Positions 27,204 through 35,122 are shown, numbered from the stretch's first letter. The stretch: 64,000 bases of DNA from an uncultured Desulfobacterales bacterium (GCA_938048455.1 CALIUY010000001.1:1-64000); one strand, 5' to 3'. Numbers and translations are program-made. Notes: a model not told the origin generated them from the sequence alone.

Positions 27204-28072
27204 GCCGGCGGGGCTCCGGGACGGAAGGCTCGGCCCAGGACCTCCGGGCGACCCGCGAGATGCCAGGGGTTGCGCAAGTCTTCCTTGTTGTAGGTGAGGG
27301 GCTCGCCCGTGTCCTGCCGTACCACGAGGCCGCCTGCGGCTTCGACGACCGCCTGCCCGGCGGCCGTATCCCACTCCATCGTGGACCCCAGCCGGGGGTA
27401 GAGATCGGCACGGTCTTCGGCGACGAGGCAATACTTGAGCGCGCTGCCGGCGGGCACGAATTCGACCTCCCCGAGTTCGCGGCGCTTCTGCGCCACGAAG
27501 GCCTCGAGCTCGGGGGTGGCATGGGAGCGGCTGCCGACGATGACCAGGCTCGAGCCGCGCTCCCGCGGCAGGGGAAGCTTGCGGGCGACCGGCTCGAGTC
27601 GGGTCAGGCCCCCCGGCTCCGCAAGCCGTGGGGCAAGCCCCGCGGCGGCGTCGATGCGGAAAGCCCCCTTGCCCCGCAGGCCGAAATAGATCCGGTCGGG
27701 GACGGGAAGAAAGACCACCCCGAAGAGGGGGCGGCCCTCTTCGACCAAAGCGACGTTCACGGTGAATTCTCCGCGGCGGCCGATGAACTCCTTGGTGCCG
27801 TCCAGCGGATCGACGATCCACAGCCGGCGCCAACACCGGCGCTCGGCCCAGGGGATCTCGCGGCCCTCCTCGCTCAGCACCGGAAGCCCGGTCGTACGGA
27901 GTGCACGCTCAAGGATCGCGTGCGCCCGCCGGTCGGCCAGCGTAAGCGGCGAGCGGTCTTCCTTGTAGACGACCTCGGCCGCGGGGGAGTCGTAGACCTC
28001 GAGGGCCGCCGCCCCGGCGGCGAGCGCCGCCTGAAGTCCGGTTTGCAGAAGGGCCTCGAGCAAAGGGCTCAT
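27200..28072 (-). CDS. cysQ: 3'(2'),5'-bisphosphate nucleotidase CysQ
   Basis: 290 aa of the inositol-phosphatase fold. Metal ligands are in [23 protein letters not shown] (Asp, Asp) and [17 protein letters not shown] near the end. CysQ hydrolyses 3'-phosphoadenosine 5'-phosphate left over from sulfate activation. It overlaps the metal chaperone gene upstream and copA downstream by four bases each, so all three are coupled. A siroheme protein lies in the same operon, in line with a sulfur role. Confidence 0.92.
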   Translation of the reverse strand: MSPLLEALLQTGLQAALAAGAAALEVYDSPAAEVVYKEDRSPLTLADRRAHAILERALRTTGLPVLSEEGREIPWAERRCWRRLWIVDPLDGTKEFIGRRGEFTVNVALVEEGRPLFGVVFLPVPDRIYFGLRGKGAFRIDAAAGLAPRLAEPGGLTRLEPVARKLPLPRERGSSLVIVGSRSHATPELEAFVAQKRRELGEVEFVPAGSALKYCLVAEDRADLYPRLGSTMEWDTAAGQAVVEAAGGLVVRQDTGEPLTYNKEDLRNPWHLAGRPEVLGRAFRPGAPPA

Positions 28073-28272
28073 GTCGGGGGGTAGCCGATCGCGCGCAGAC
28101 GCGCGCGGATCGTCTCCTCGTCCGCCGGGGCTTCCCACTCGACGGTGACACTCTTGCCGCCGGGGTCGCCTGCGATACGCCGCACCCCCTCCAGTGCCTG
28201 CAGCTCGCGCTCGATCGTGCGCACGCAATGGCCGCAGGAAATGTTGGGTACCTGGAACGTCTGCCGCTTCAT
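28069..28272 (-). CDS. Copper chaperone-like heavy-metal-associated protein
   Basis: 67 aa single HMA domain. The metal motif is NISCGHC, with Cys12 and Cys15 (GHC rather than the common MxCxxC: the Met before the first Cys is replaced by Ile-Ser). A beta-alpha-beta-beta-alpha pattern ends in AIGYPPT. It likely hands Cu+ to CopA, coded two genes downstream. The start ATG is 28272; the stop overlaps cysQ in ATGA. Confidence 0.88.
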   Translation of the reverse strand: MKRQTFQVPNISCGHCVRTIERELQALEGVRRIAGDPGGKSVTVEWEAPADEETIRARLRAIGYPPT

Positions 28273-28276
28273 CAGT

Positions 28277-29116
28277 TCATCCCTCCTGGCGCTCGGAGCC
28301 GCCACCTTCCCGTTCGCCGCAGAAGCGCCGGGTCCACGCCGCAACCTCTTCTTCCCCGAAAAGTCGGGCGAATCGCTCCCCGCCCCGGCTGCGGCGCTTG
28401 TAGAACTCCAGGCATTCCTGGAGGATCTCCACCACCCGGTCCTCCTCGAAAATGCCCGGAAGCTCGAAGGCGAGCCGCGGGTGACGCCCGAGCCGCCCGC
28501 CGAGCAGCACGCGGTATCCGCTCCAGGCCTCGGCGAGGGTTCCCGTCGGGCAACGGCGGATGCAGAGCCCGCAGTTCAGACATCGGTCGAGAGCGATCGT
28601 CGGCGGCCGCCCCTCTTCGGTGGCCAGGCGGATCGCCTGCTCGGGGCAGGCATCGCGGCAGGCGCCGCAGCGCGAGCAGACCTCGGCGGTGGTCTCGGGG
28701 ACGCAGACGCCGATGATGCCCACATCGCGGATCTGGGGCTGGGAGCAGGCGTTCGGGCAGTCGGCGAGGGCGACCCGGAACTCGTGGTGGAACTTGAGCC
28801 CCCCCTTGACTTCGCGACGCAGAAAGTCGTAGAGCTGGGCCGCCTGGAGGACGCGCTCGAGACGGCCGACGAGGCGCTCGGTCGGAAGCGCCCGCTGGGG
28901 GCACCCCCCGGACCCGAAGCAGGTCTCGAGTTGCCAGCCTTTGATTTCGGCCGCCTGACCGGAAAGATAACGCGCCTGGGCGGCGCGGACTTCGGTTAGG
29001 GTCACACGGCGTTTTCCTTCGGCGGCCGCCTCTTCCTCGACCCGGGCGCGCACGCGGCGGCGCACGAAAAAGGGAACGCGCTTGAGCGCCTCCTCGGCTT
29101 CAGCCGTCCACTCCAT
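28277..29116 (-). CDS. Siroheme/4Fe-4S sulfite-nitrite reductase-like protein with PCP-red domain
   Basis: 279 aa. Residues 1-50 match the PCP-red domain (WTAEAEEALKRVPFF, RRVTLTEVRAA). Residues 60-135 have the siroheme-4Fe-4S signature Cys66, Cys72, Cys120 and Cys124 (CX5C then CX3C). Residues 147-189 hold two ferredoxin clusters (CSRCGACRDACP, CLNCGLCIRRCP). The pair of siroheme and ferredoxin domains is typical of half-length sulfite or nitrite reductases and their relatives. The substrate is unknown. It overlaps the HEAT gene by 17 bases and precedes the chaperone by four. Confidence 0.8.
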   Translation of the reverse strand: MEWTAEAEEALKRVPFFVRRRVRARVEEEAAAEGKRRVTLTEVRAAQARYLSGQAAEIKGWQLETCFGSGGCPQRALPTERLVGRLERVLQAAQLYDFLRREVKGGLKFHHEFRVALADCPNACSQPQIRDVGIIGVCVPETTAEVCSRCGACRDACPEQAIRLATEEGRPPTIALDRCLNCGLCIRRCPTGTLAEAWSGYRVLLGGRLGRHPRLAFELPGIFEEDRVVEILQECLEFYKRRSRGGERFARLFGEEEVAAWTRRFCGEREGGGSERQEG

Positions 29117-29843
29117 GGTGCTCCTGCAGGCCCCCGGAAAGGAGCGACGGGGTTGCCGCCGCGGCCATCGCCGCGACGGTCGTCTCGAACAGCCTCGCGC
29201 CGTCGAACCAGAGCAGCCGTGACTCGTCGGAGGCGAGCTCGGCCAGCCGGCGCGCATGGCCTTCGGGGTCGATCCGCCGCGCCGCCCGGGCCGCAAGCCC
29301 CCGGCAGGCGGCGTCCCCGGAGTCGAGGAAAGGACCCAGAAGCGGCCCCGCCGGAGCGGCGACGACGGGTCGGGCCTCGGCCAGGCGGCCCAGAGCCCAA
29401 AGCACCCCGAGTTGGAGGCCGGGATGGTCGAGGAAAGCCGCGGCGGGATCGAGAAACGAGACGATCAGCCGGCCGTACTCGGCGGCGAGCCGCTCGCTTC
29501 GCGCCGCCGCCTCCCCCAGAGCCTCGACGCAACCCCAGCCGATCCCGCCGGACTCGTCGTTCAGATTCCAGAGCAGCCGGCGCATCACCACGCGCGCGGA
29601 CTCCGGATCTTGTTCCGCCAGCCGTGCGGCCGCCGCCCCCACGGCGACCGCAGCCCGCCAGCGAAGCAGCGCCTCGCGACTGCAAAAAAGTCCGATCAAA
29701 GGGCTGACCACCCGACGCAGGGGAAGAGCGAGAATGCGCGCAAGGCCCTCCTCAAAGGGTTCCCGGCCGAGCCGGGCGGCGAGCGCGGACCGCAGCGCAC
29801 GGCCGGAGAGGCGCGCCCCGTTTTCCGCGACCAAGGCTTCCAC
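29100..29843 (-). CDS. HEAT-repeat protein, DVU0298-like
   Basis: 247 aa from a GTG at 29843, with GGAGGAG eight bases upstream. Paired helices repeat throughout (WRAAVAVGAAAARLAEQ, GVLWALGRLAEARPV, CRGLAARAARRI), with LLWNLNDESGGIGWGCVEALGE as a family block. Such proteins are found in deltaproteobacterial redox operons and are thought to be scaffolds. It overlaps the siroheme protein and follows the ferredoxin by one codon, so it belongs to the operon. Confidence 0.78.
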   Translation of the reverse strand: MEALVAENGARLSGRALRSALAARLGREPFEEGLARILALPLRRVVSPLIGLFCSREALLRWRAAVAVGAAAARLAEQDPESARVVMRRLLWNLNDESGGIGWGCVEALGEAAARSERLAAEYGRLIVSFLDPAAAFLDHPGLQLGVLWALGRLAEARPVVAAPAGPLLGPFLDSGDAACRGLAARAARRIDPEGHARRLAELASDESRLLWFDGARLFETTVAAMAAAATPSLLSGGLQEHHGVDG

Positions 29844-29846
29844 GAA

Positions 29847-30038
29847 TCACTCCTCCTCCCAGCGGATGCAGTGCGCCGGGCAGTTCTTGATCGCCTCGTC
29901 GACCTGCTCCACGGGGTAGGAATCCAACTCCACCGCCTCCAGGAACCCCGCCTGATTCACGCGAAAGACCCCCGGGCAGAGGGCGATGCAACCCTCGCAG
30001 CGGGTGCACTCCGCAAGATCGATCCCCGGCCGCTTCAT
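29847..30038 (-). CDS. 4Fe-4S ferredoxin (single-cluster)
   Basis: 63 aa. One cluster motif CTRCEGCIALCPGVF (CX2CX2CX3C) with a fourth ligand and Cys further on in KNCPAHCIRW. Cytoplasmic electron carrier of the small monocluster type. First gene of the operon that runs through the HEAT protein, siroheme protein, chaperone, CysQ and CopA; starts at ATG 30038, 25 bases from the end of the flavodiiron gene, so the two may share a transcript. Confidence 0.88.
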   Translation of the reverse strand: MKRPGIDLAECTRCEGCIALCPGVFRVNQAGFLEAVELDSYPVEQVDEAIKNCPAHCIRWEEE

Positions 30039-30063
30039 GGTGCGCCGCCCGGCCTTTCGGCTC

Positions 30064-31266
30064 TCAGGAGGAAGCCCCCGGACTTTCGGCCACCGCTCGG
30101 CCGATCGCCCGCCCGAAGGCATGGCAGGCGGCGATCGTCTCCGCATCGGGGACGAAGGTCACGCGCAGACCCTCCTGGACGCGGGGGATCTTCATGCGCT
30201 CGAGTTCTTCCTCGATCTGCCGCACCGCTTCGCCGCTCCAGCCGTAAGAGCCGAAAGCGGCTCCGATTTTGTTCTGCGGCTTGAGCCCCTTGAGATAGCA
30301 GAGAAAATCGGCCACGGTCGGAAACAGGCCGTTGTTCAGGGTCGGCGAGCCTACGACCAGCGCGCGGGCATCGAAGACCTCGGTCACGATTTCGCTCCTG
30401 TGCCAGGCGCGCAGATGCATGGGCCGGGAGGGCACCCCTGCGGAGAGGATCCCTTCGTTGATGGCCTCGGCCATCTTCTCCGTGCTGTGCCACATGGTAT
30501 CGTAAACCACGACGGCGCTCCGGCCGGGCTCCTGGCGGCACCAGGTGCGGTAGGCCTCGAGAATCTTTGTCGGATTGGAGCGCCAGAGAACGCCGTGGTC
30601 GGGGCAGATCATGCGGATGTCGAGCCGAAGCTCCGCCACCTGTTGCAGCAGCTTCGCGATCAGCCCCGTATAGGGCAAAAGGATGTTGGCGAAGTATTTC
30701 TTCGCGTGGTGGAGAATGCGATCCCCCACTTCATCGTCGAAGGTTTCGGGGCCTGCATAATGCTGCCCGAAGCCGTCGCTCGAGAACAAGATACCGTCCT
30801 CCAGGGCGTAGGTGAACATGCTGTCCGGCCAGTGGATCATACGCGTTTCAAGGAAGCGCAGCGTCCTGCGGCCCAGCCGGACCTCCTCACCGGATCCCAC
30901 GGCCCGATAGTTCCATTTCTGAGGAAAGTGACGCGCGAGATTTTTCGCCCCCATCTTCGAGCAGATCAGAGGCTTGTCCTCCCCGATGCGATGCATCACC
31001 CGCGCCAGACTTCCGGCATGGTCGAGCTCGGTGTGGTTGCTGATCACGAAATCGATTCGCCGCGGGTCGATCACGCGCGAAATGTTCGCGAGCAGCTCGT
31101 CGGCGAACTCTTTTTTCACCGAATCGATCAGCGCCACCTTCTCGTCGAGGATCAGAAAGGCGTTGTAGGTCGTCCCCAGGTCGGTCGAGTACCCGTGAAA
31201 ATCCCGAATGTTCCAGTCGCGCACCCCTACGGAATAGATCCCCGGGGCGACCTGCAGCGGTTCCAT
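30064..31266 (-). CDS. Flavodiiron protein (A-type flavoprotein)
   Basis: 400 aa from ATG 31266, which follows GGAGAG. N-terminal metallo-beta-lactamase-like diiron domain with the FDP ligand block NHTELDHAG (His78, Glu80, Asp82, His83) and a later conserved Asp-His set; C-terminal flavodoxin domain with VVVYDTMWHSTEKMAEAI (FMN phosphate loop). The family reduces O2 to water and/or NO to N2O, with electrons from rubredoxin. Two rubredoxin genes lie just upstream, 150 bases away on the same strand. Confidence 0.93.
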   Translation of the reverse strand: MEPLQVAPGIYSVGVRDWNIRDFHGYSTDLGTTYNAFLILDEKVALIDSVKKEFADELLANISRVIDPRRIDFVISNHTELDHAGSLARVMHRIGEDKPLICSKMGAKNLARHFPQKWNYRAVGSGEEVRLGRRTLRFLETRMIHWPDSMFTYALEDGILFSSDGFGQHYAGPETFDDEVGDRILHHAKKYFANILLPYTGLIAKLLQQVAELRLDIRMICPDHGVLWRSNPTKILEAYRTWCRQEPGRSAVVVYDTMWHSTEKMAEAINEGILSAGVPSRPMHLRAWHRSEIVTEVFDARALVVGSPTLNNGLFPTVADFLCYLKGLKPQNKIGAAFGSYGWSGEAVRQIEEELERMKIPRVQEGLRVTFVPDAETIAACHAFGRAIGRAVAESPGASS

Positions 31267-31341
31267 CAAAGCTCTCCTTTCGGCAGTTGTCCGATCTTTG
31301 TCCCTCGCAACCTAATCACCCCGGCGAAGGAAACAAGCGGC

Positions 31342-31368
31342 AAAAAAAAGGGGAATGCGCCCCCTTTT
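31342..31368 (-). terminator. Intrinsic terminator after the rubredoxin gene
   Basis: On the minus strand AAAAGGGG (31368-31361), loop GCGCATT, CCCC (31353-31350) and then eight T (31349-31342). A strong hairpin with T-tract, 54 bases past the rubredoxin stop. It ends the nine-gene operon before the flavodiiron gene. Confidence 0.85.
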
Positions 31369-31421
31369 CCCCGCCGGCGAGGCGGAGACGGGGGCCATCC
31401 CCCGAATTGAACCCCGGAAGA

Positions 31422-31583
31422 TCAATCCTCGGGGGCGAAATCGGCCTTGGAAGCACCGCAGACGGGGCATTCCCAACTGTCGGGCAGCTTTTCGAAAGGG
31501 GTGCCGGCGGCGATGCCGTTGTCGGGGTCGCCCTGGGCGGGATCGTAGACGTAGCCGCAGACCTGACAGACATAGCGTTTCAT
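31422..31583 (-). CDS. Rubredoxin
   Basis: 53 aa with the two CPxCG knuckles of a classic rubredoxin: [10 protein letters not shown] (Cys6, Cys9) and [11 protein letters not shown] (Cys39, Cys42), with [15 protein letters not shown] between. One-electron carrier for the flavodiiron protein, rubrerythrin or desulfoferrodoxin. Last gene of the operon; a terminator follows. Confidence 0.96.
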   Translation of the reverse strand: MKRYVCQVCGYVYDPAQGDPDNGIAAGTPFEKLPDSWECPVCGASKADFAPED

Positions 31584-31620
31584 GTTCTCTTTCCTCCTTG
31601 AGGGGGTTGGGGATCCGAAT

Positions 31621-31866
31621 TCAGGCTTCGACGAAGCCTGCCTCATCCTGGACCGACCCGGGTCCACGGAGCGGCCGGAACATGCGTTTGCCCGCGCCGC
31701 AGACGGGACAGCACCAGGATTCGGGAAGTTCTTCGAAGCGGGTGCCTTTCGCGATCTTGCCGCGGCGGTCGCCCCGCTGCGGGTCGTAGAGACAACCGCA
31801 GTTCACGGTCTGGCACTGATAGATCTCTTCCGGCTTGGACATGGACCCGGACTCCTTCGTCGTCAT
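31621..31866 (-). CDS. Rubredoxin 2-type protein with CX4C site
   Basis: 81 aa from the ATG at 31866, which overlaps the upstream stop in ATGA; a later ATG at 31842 with a GGAG nine bases ahead is equally possible (73 aa). The first knuckle reads [12 protein letters not shown]: four residues separate the metal cysteines, as in the second rubredoxin of Desulfovibrio desulfuricans. The second knuckle is the usual CPVCG. The four residues shift the iron environment; the redox potential is likely altered. A tail of about 15 residues follows. Confidence 0.88.
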   Translation of the reverse strand: MTTKESGSMSKPEEIYQCQTVNCGCLYDPQRGDRRGKIAKGTRFEELPESWCCPVCGAGKRMFRPLRGPGSVQDEAGFVEA

Positions 31867-32834
31867 CGCTGCCCGGCCTCACGGCCGAGGAAATCGTCCA
31901 CCCGCGCCTCGAGAGCATCCCGCAGACGGGTGAGCGGCTCGGTCTCCGCGGGGGCCAGCTCCCAGAATTCGTGTCGCGCCCCCTCCAGCCGCACGGCGGC
32001 CGCCTCGGCATCCAAGGCCACAACCACATCGGGGCGGCCGTGAGCCAGCGCCTCTTCCAGGCTCCGGGGCCGCTCGAAGCCGATGTCGATGCCCTTTTCG
32101 GCCATCGCCTCCGCTACCCCCGGCTGAAGCGCCGCCGCAGGCCGCAACCCCGCCGCGAGAACCTGCCAGGCGTCCGCCGCGCGCCGGCCGGCGAAAGCCG
32201 CCGCCATCGGGCTGCGGCGACCGTTCTCCCCGCCGAGAAAGAGAAGCCGCTTGCGGGCGAGCAGCGGGGCGAGAAGGCTCTCGACCGCGGCCTCGACCTC
32301 CTCGCGCACGGAGCCGTGTCGGGCCATGTCGCCCGGGGCCTCGATGCCGCGGTAAAGAAGGCTTCCGGCCAGCGGGGCGTCGATCGCGTCGAGGAAATAG
32401 CGGGCCGAGAGCAGCAGACCCTCGAAAAGGTTTTTCCCGCGCGTCGCCCCGACGCTCAGAACGAACCCCCGGCGGGTCGTCCGGCGCGGATCGGCGAGAC
32501 CCAGCCGGTATTTGCGGGCCCAGAACACCTGGCAGCGGTCGACCAGCGCCTTGATCTGGGCGGTCATCCCGTAAAAGAAAACCGGCGAGGCGAGCGCCAC
32601 GACCTCCGCCTCCCGGATCAAACCGTAGACCTCGCGCGAGACGTCGTCCCGGATGGGGCAGATGCCCCGCCTCTCGCAGACGCCCAGCTCCCGGCAAGGT
32701 TGGATGTCGGCCTCGTTCACCGAGACGGTGCGGGTCAGCGCGCCGCGCCGCGCGGCCGCTTCGAGAAAGGCCGATAGCAGGAAATGCGTGTTGCCTTTGC
32801 GGCGCGGACTGCCCTGGAGTCCCAGAACGAGCAT
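31863..32834 (-). CDS. FMN reductase fused to an inactive low-molecular-weight phosphatase domain
   Basis: 323 aa. Residues 1-185 are an NADPH-dependent FMN reductase/flavodoxin-like domain (LQGSPRRKGNTHFLLSA, VALASPVFFYGMTAQIKALVDRC, SVGATRGKN). Residues 195-323 match the low-molecular-weight tyrosine phosphatase/arsenate reductase fold, but its nucleophile loop reads FLGGENGRRSPM where the family has FLCxGNxCRS: the catalytic Cys is Gly201, though the Arg is kept. The domain cannot act as a phosphatase and may bind a ligand instead. It lies between the cytochrome and rubredoxin 2 genes of the redox operon. Confidence 0.85.
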   Translation of the reverse strand: MLVLGLQGSPRRKGNTHFLLSAFLEAAARRGALTRTVSVNEADIQPCRELGVCERRGICPIRDDVSREVYGLIREAEVVALASPVFFYGMTAQIKALVDRCQVFWARKYRLGLADPRRTTRRGFVLSVGATRGKNLFEGLLLSARYFLDAIDAPLAGSLLYRGIEAPGDMARHGSVREEVEAAVESLLAPLLARKRLLFLGGENGRRSPMAAAFAGRRAADAWQVLAAGLRPAAALQPGVAEAMAEKGIDIGFERPRSLEEALAHGRPDVVVALDAEAAAVRLEGARHEFWELAPAETEPLTRLRDALEARVDDFLGREAGQR

Positions 32835-32847
32835 CGGAGCATCCGTG

Positions 32848-33216
32848 TCAGGTCTTGCGGTGGCAGGTCGTGCAGGCGGTCGGCCCCGCGGGCTTTCCCT
32901 GCTGCTTTCTCTCGCGGTGGCAGCGGGTGCACTGCTCGTTCATCACCTGCTTCCGGGCGAGCGTCCCCTGGGCCTTGAGCGCTTCGATCGCCCCGCGGCG
33001 CTGCGGGAAGACCGCGTGGCAGAGCTGGCAGTCCTCGAGCTTCTCCTGGTGCAACGCGTGCGGAAAAGGGACCGGACCGCTCGTCCCCCCTTCGAGCACG
33101 AGCTCGGCCGCCCCCCGGTCGTCGGCGGCAAAAGCCAGCAACGCGGCGACGGCGCAATAGAGGCCCGCCGCGCAAAACAAACCCCTTCCCCAGGCATGAG
33201 CCCCGGCCGTCGGCAT
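32848..33216 (-). CDS. Triheme cytochrome c7-type protein
   Basis: 122 aa. A signal peptide (residues 1-30) is followed by three CxxCH haem sites: CQLCH (63-67), CTRCH (96-100) and CTTCH (115-119), with His53 and His56 in FPHALH as distal ligands. This is the c7/PpcA-like periplasmic cytochrome of the class III family. It carries electrons in the periplasm and sits in an operon of otherwise cytoplasmic redox proteins. GGAAGGGA lies before the ATG. Confidence 0.9.
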   Translation of the reverse strand: MPTAGAHAWGRGLFCAAGLYCAVAALLAFAADDRGAAELVLEGGTSGPVPFPHALHQEKLEDCQLCHAVFPQRRGAIEALKAQGTLARKQVMNEQCTRCHRERKQQGKPAGPTACTTCHRKT

Positions 33217-33271
33217 GAGCGTCCCTTCCTCTTCGCCCGCAGCGGATTTCGGCCCCGATTTCTCCGACGGC

Positions 33272-33487
33272 TCAGCGCGGGCTGAGGCTTTTGCCTTCGC
33301 CGACCAGCGTGCAGGTCGTGAAGTCGATCGTCGTCCCGCAGGCGCTGCAGCGGTGCGGACGGTCGAACTCGTCGGAGAAGATCTCCTTTTCCGCGCCGCA
33401 CTCCTGGCATTTGCAGACGAAAGACTTCAAGGTCTTAAAAGTGGCGTAACCCGGGCAATGCTGCGGGGTGGTCTCCTGTCCGGCCAT
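33272..33487 (-). CDS. Zinc-ribbon-like small protein of unknown function
   Basis: 71 aa from ATG 33487, preceded at nine bases by GAGAGG; an upstream in-frame ATG at 33496 has less room for a binding site. Two knuckles CKCQEC and CSAC are 20 residues apart, with HCPGY near the N-terminus and TTCTLVG near the end, so a rubredoxin-like or zinc site is likely. It lies between the flavodoxin and cytochrome genes. Possibly a redox-operon accessory protein; function unknown. Confidence 0.75.
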   Translation of the reverse strand: MAGQETTPQHCPGYATFKTLKSFVCKCQECGAEKEIFSDEFDRPHRCSACGTTIDFTTCTLVGEGKSLSPR

Positions 33488-33514
33488 GGCGGTCATCCTC
33501 TCGCGGATCGGGTT

Positions 33515-33952
33515 TCAGGATTTCAGTTTCCGGGCAAGCTGACGGCCGTACTCGTGGGCCATCTGCAGCCCGCCGCCCAGACGGCTCGACTTGAGGCGCA
33601 GACAGTCGCCGAGCATGTCCATGCGGAAGATGTTCTTCATCGTCTGAAAAATGCGGTCGTTGGCTTCCCCGCTCCAGCCGAAGGCTCCGAAGGCGCCGCC
33701 GACTCGGCCCTCCAGATCGGCCTTCTCGGCCAGAAAGAGCAGCGTTTTCATCGCCGGAAGCATGTCGCCGTGGTAGGTGGCCGAACCGAAGGCGTAGCCG
33801 TCGTAGCCGCGGAGATCGGCTTCGTTTTGAACCGCACGCGCATCCAGCACTCGCGCGGCGTGCCCCTCCAGGCGCACGCCCTCGGCGATCAGTTCGGCGA
33901 TGTCCCGGGTCTCCCCGGTGCGCGTGGCGTAAACGACCAACACCTTGCCCAT
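33515..33952 (-). CDS. Flavodoxin
   Basis: 145 aa, short-chain flavodoxin length. The FMN phosphate loop is VVYATRTGETRDIAE; the other FMN loops contain GSATYHGDMLP and FGAFGWSGEAND. Cytoplasmic low-potential carrier. In the operon after the rubredoxin-like gene; it could feed the flavodiiron or desulfoferrodoxin systems. Confidence 0.93.
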   Translation of the reverse strand: MGKVLVVYATRTGETRDIAELIAEGVRLEGHAARVLDARAVQNEADLRGYDGYAFGSATYHGDMLPAMKTLLFLAEKADLEGRVGGAFGAFGWSGEANDRIFQTMKNIFRMDMLGDCLRLKSSRLGGGLQMAHEYGRQLARKLKS

Positions 33953-34006
33953 CGGGCCTCCATCCGAAGGCCCCGGGGCGGCTCCGCCCGCGGGGCCTCC
34001 CGCCTG

Positions 34007-34174
34007 TTACCGGTCCTTGCGGGCGATCCGGGGGTCGATACCCTCGGCCGTGCACTCCGGCGTGTAGCAGGTGTTGTCGAGGAACTCGCATTTCTCCTTA
34101 CAGGACGGACACTGGTTCGGGTACTCGTCCGCCTGAAAGGTGTAGCCGCAGTTTGCGCATTTCCAGCTGGGCAT
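34007..34174 (-). CDS. Short rubredoxin-like iron/zinc protein
   Basis: 55 aa, too short to be found by length-limited gene calling, but supported by context and motif. It reads from ATG 34174: MPSWKCANCGYTFQAD, then CPSC, so it has the rubredoxin-type pairs CANCG and CPSC but a shorter middle than rubredoxin. A C-terminal CYTPEC adds two more Cys. A GGAGGGTGCCC sits before the ATG, 15 bases from the desulfoferrodoxin stop. Clearly part of the operon. Confidence 0.85.
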   Translation of the reverse strand: MPSWKCANCGYTFQADEYPNQCPSCKEKCEFLDNTCYTPECTAEGIDPRIARKDR

Positions 34175-34189
34175 GGGCACCCTCCGGAT

Positions 34190-34564
34190 TCAGGCTTTCC
34201 ACAAGCCGTGCAGGTTGCAATACTCGCGGGCGCTCACCTGTTCGGCCCGGATGCAGAAGACCGCCTCGGGCGCCTGCCCCGGCTTGAGGTGCTGCCGGTA
34301 GACCTTGCCGTCGACGACCAGCTCGATCCACTCGATCCAGTGCTTCTCCTCCATCGGGTGGGCAACGCTGCCGACCTTGACTTGAAACCCGTCGGCGGTC
34401 TTCTCGATCACCGGCACGTGCTTTTCCTTGGCGGCATCGACCGTGTTCTCCGCGAAGCGCTTCATCGGCTGGCCGCAGCAGACCAGCTCGCCCTTTCCTC
34501 CGTGGACGACCTCGACGATGTTGCCGCAGAGGTCACACTTGTAGATTTCCAGCAGTTCCGGCAT
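34190..34564 (-). CDS. dfx: Desulfoferrodoxin (two-iron superoxide reductase)
   Basis: 124 aa. Centre I cysteines are Cys10, Cys13, Cys29 and Cys30 (CDLCG and CC), centre II ligands are His49, His69, His75, Cys116 and His119 ([25 protein letters not shown]). This is the complete 2Fe superoxide reductase that converts superoxide to hydrogen peroxide with rubredoxin electrons. The rubrerythrin at 1357 could finish peroxide removal. Confidence 0.96.
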   Translation of the reverse strand: MPELLEIYKCDLCGNIVEVVHGGKGELVCCGQPMKRFAENTVDAAKEKHVPVIEKTADGFQVKVGSVAHPMEEKHWIEWIELVVDGKVYRQHLKPGQAPEAVFCIRAEQVSAREYCNLHGLWKA

Positions 34565-34643
34565 GTGCGTCTCCTTTCCTTCGCGTTCCGCGCTTTTCGG
34601 TGTTGCAGGGCGGAAGCGGCAATCGCAGCTCCCCGCCTTGCGT

Positions 34644-34865
34644 TCATGGGGTCTCCTGGGAATCCTCGGTCCACCAGCCCTTGCGGATGTGTCGCTCCCG
34701 CTCGGCCTCGGCCAGGCGCCGGAGCTTGCAGCCGGCGTCCCGGAGCACGCCGAAGAGAACGCCGCACCCGCGGTCTTCGCGGTCGTTTTCGCCGCGGTCC
34801 GCAAGCCGGATCATCTCCTCGGCGAGCCTAAGCGTGTCCACAATGTGACGATTACAAGGCCTCAC
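34644..34865 (-). CDS. Conserved small protein at the head of the redox operon
   Basis: 73 aa from a GTG at 34865 with GGAAGGA just upstream; an in-frame GTG at 34841 is a second option. A helical protein with [49 protein letters not shown], a pattern common to short unknown proteins beside desulfoferrodoxin genes in deltaproteobacteria. Two Cys (in GCGVL and AGCKL). First gene of the operon, 79 bases before dfx. Role unknown. Confidence 0.72.
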   Translation of the reverse strand: MRPCNRHIVDTLRLAEEMIRLADRGENDREDRGCGVLFGVLRDAGCKLRRLAEAERERHIRKGWWTEDSQETP

Positions 34866-35083
34866 GATCCTTCCCCCGTCTCCGGCGGGTAAACCGACGA
34901 GGACCTAAACAAAATTCGTGCCGGGAGGCGGACGAGGGTGCAGGACGGAAGGTTCTTTTCTTGATTTCGTTGGGTTGCTTCGACCAGCGTCGCTTCGGGA
35001 CCCTCGTGCGTCTCGCCCGCGCGCCGAGGCGCGCGGGGAGGCACGGCCCGGGAGCCGAAACCCGAAGCCGTGCATATCACGGT

Positions 35084-35122
35084 AAAAAACGGATTGCAAT
35101 CCCATCTCGGATGGAATTGCGA
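35084..35122 (-). terminator. Intrinsic terminator after the ferredoxin-domain gene
   Basis: On the minus strand a 12-bp stem (35122-35111 with 35105-35094, two G-T pairs) with loop CCGAG is followed within ten bases by six T (complement of 35084-35089). Good hairpin plus T-tract, about 60 bases after the stop of the 260-aa gene. Confidence 0.7.

Noticed and set aside
24684-27293. Long open frame opposite copA
   Set aside because: The minus strand encodes CopA with all motifs; the antisense text shows no domain.
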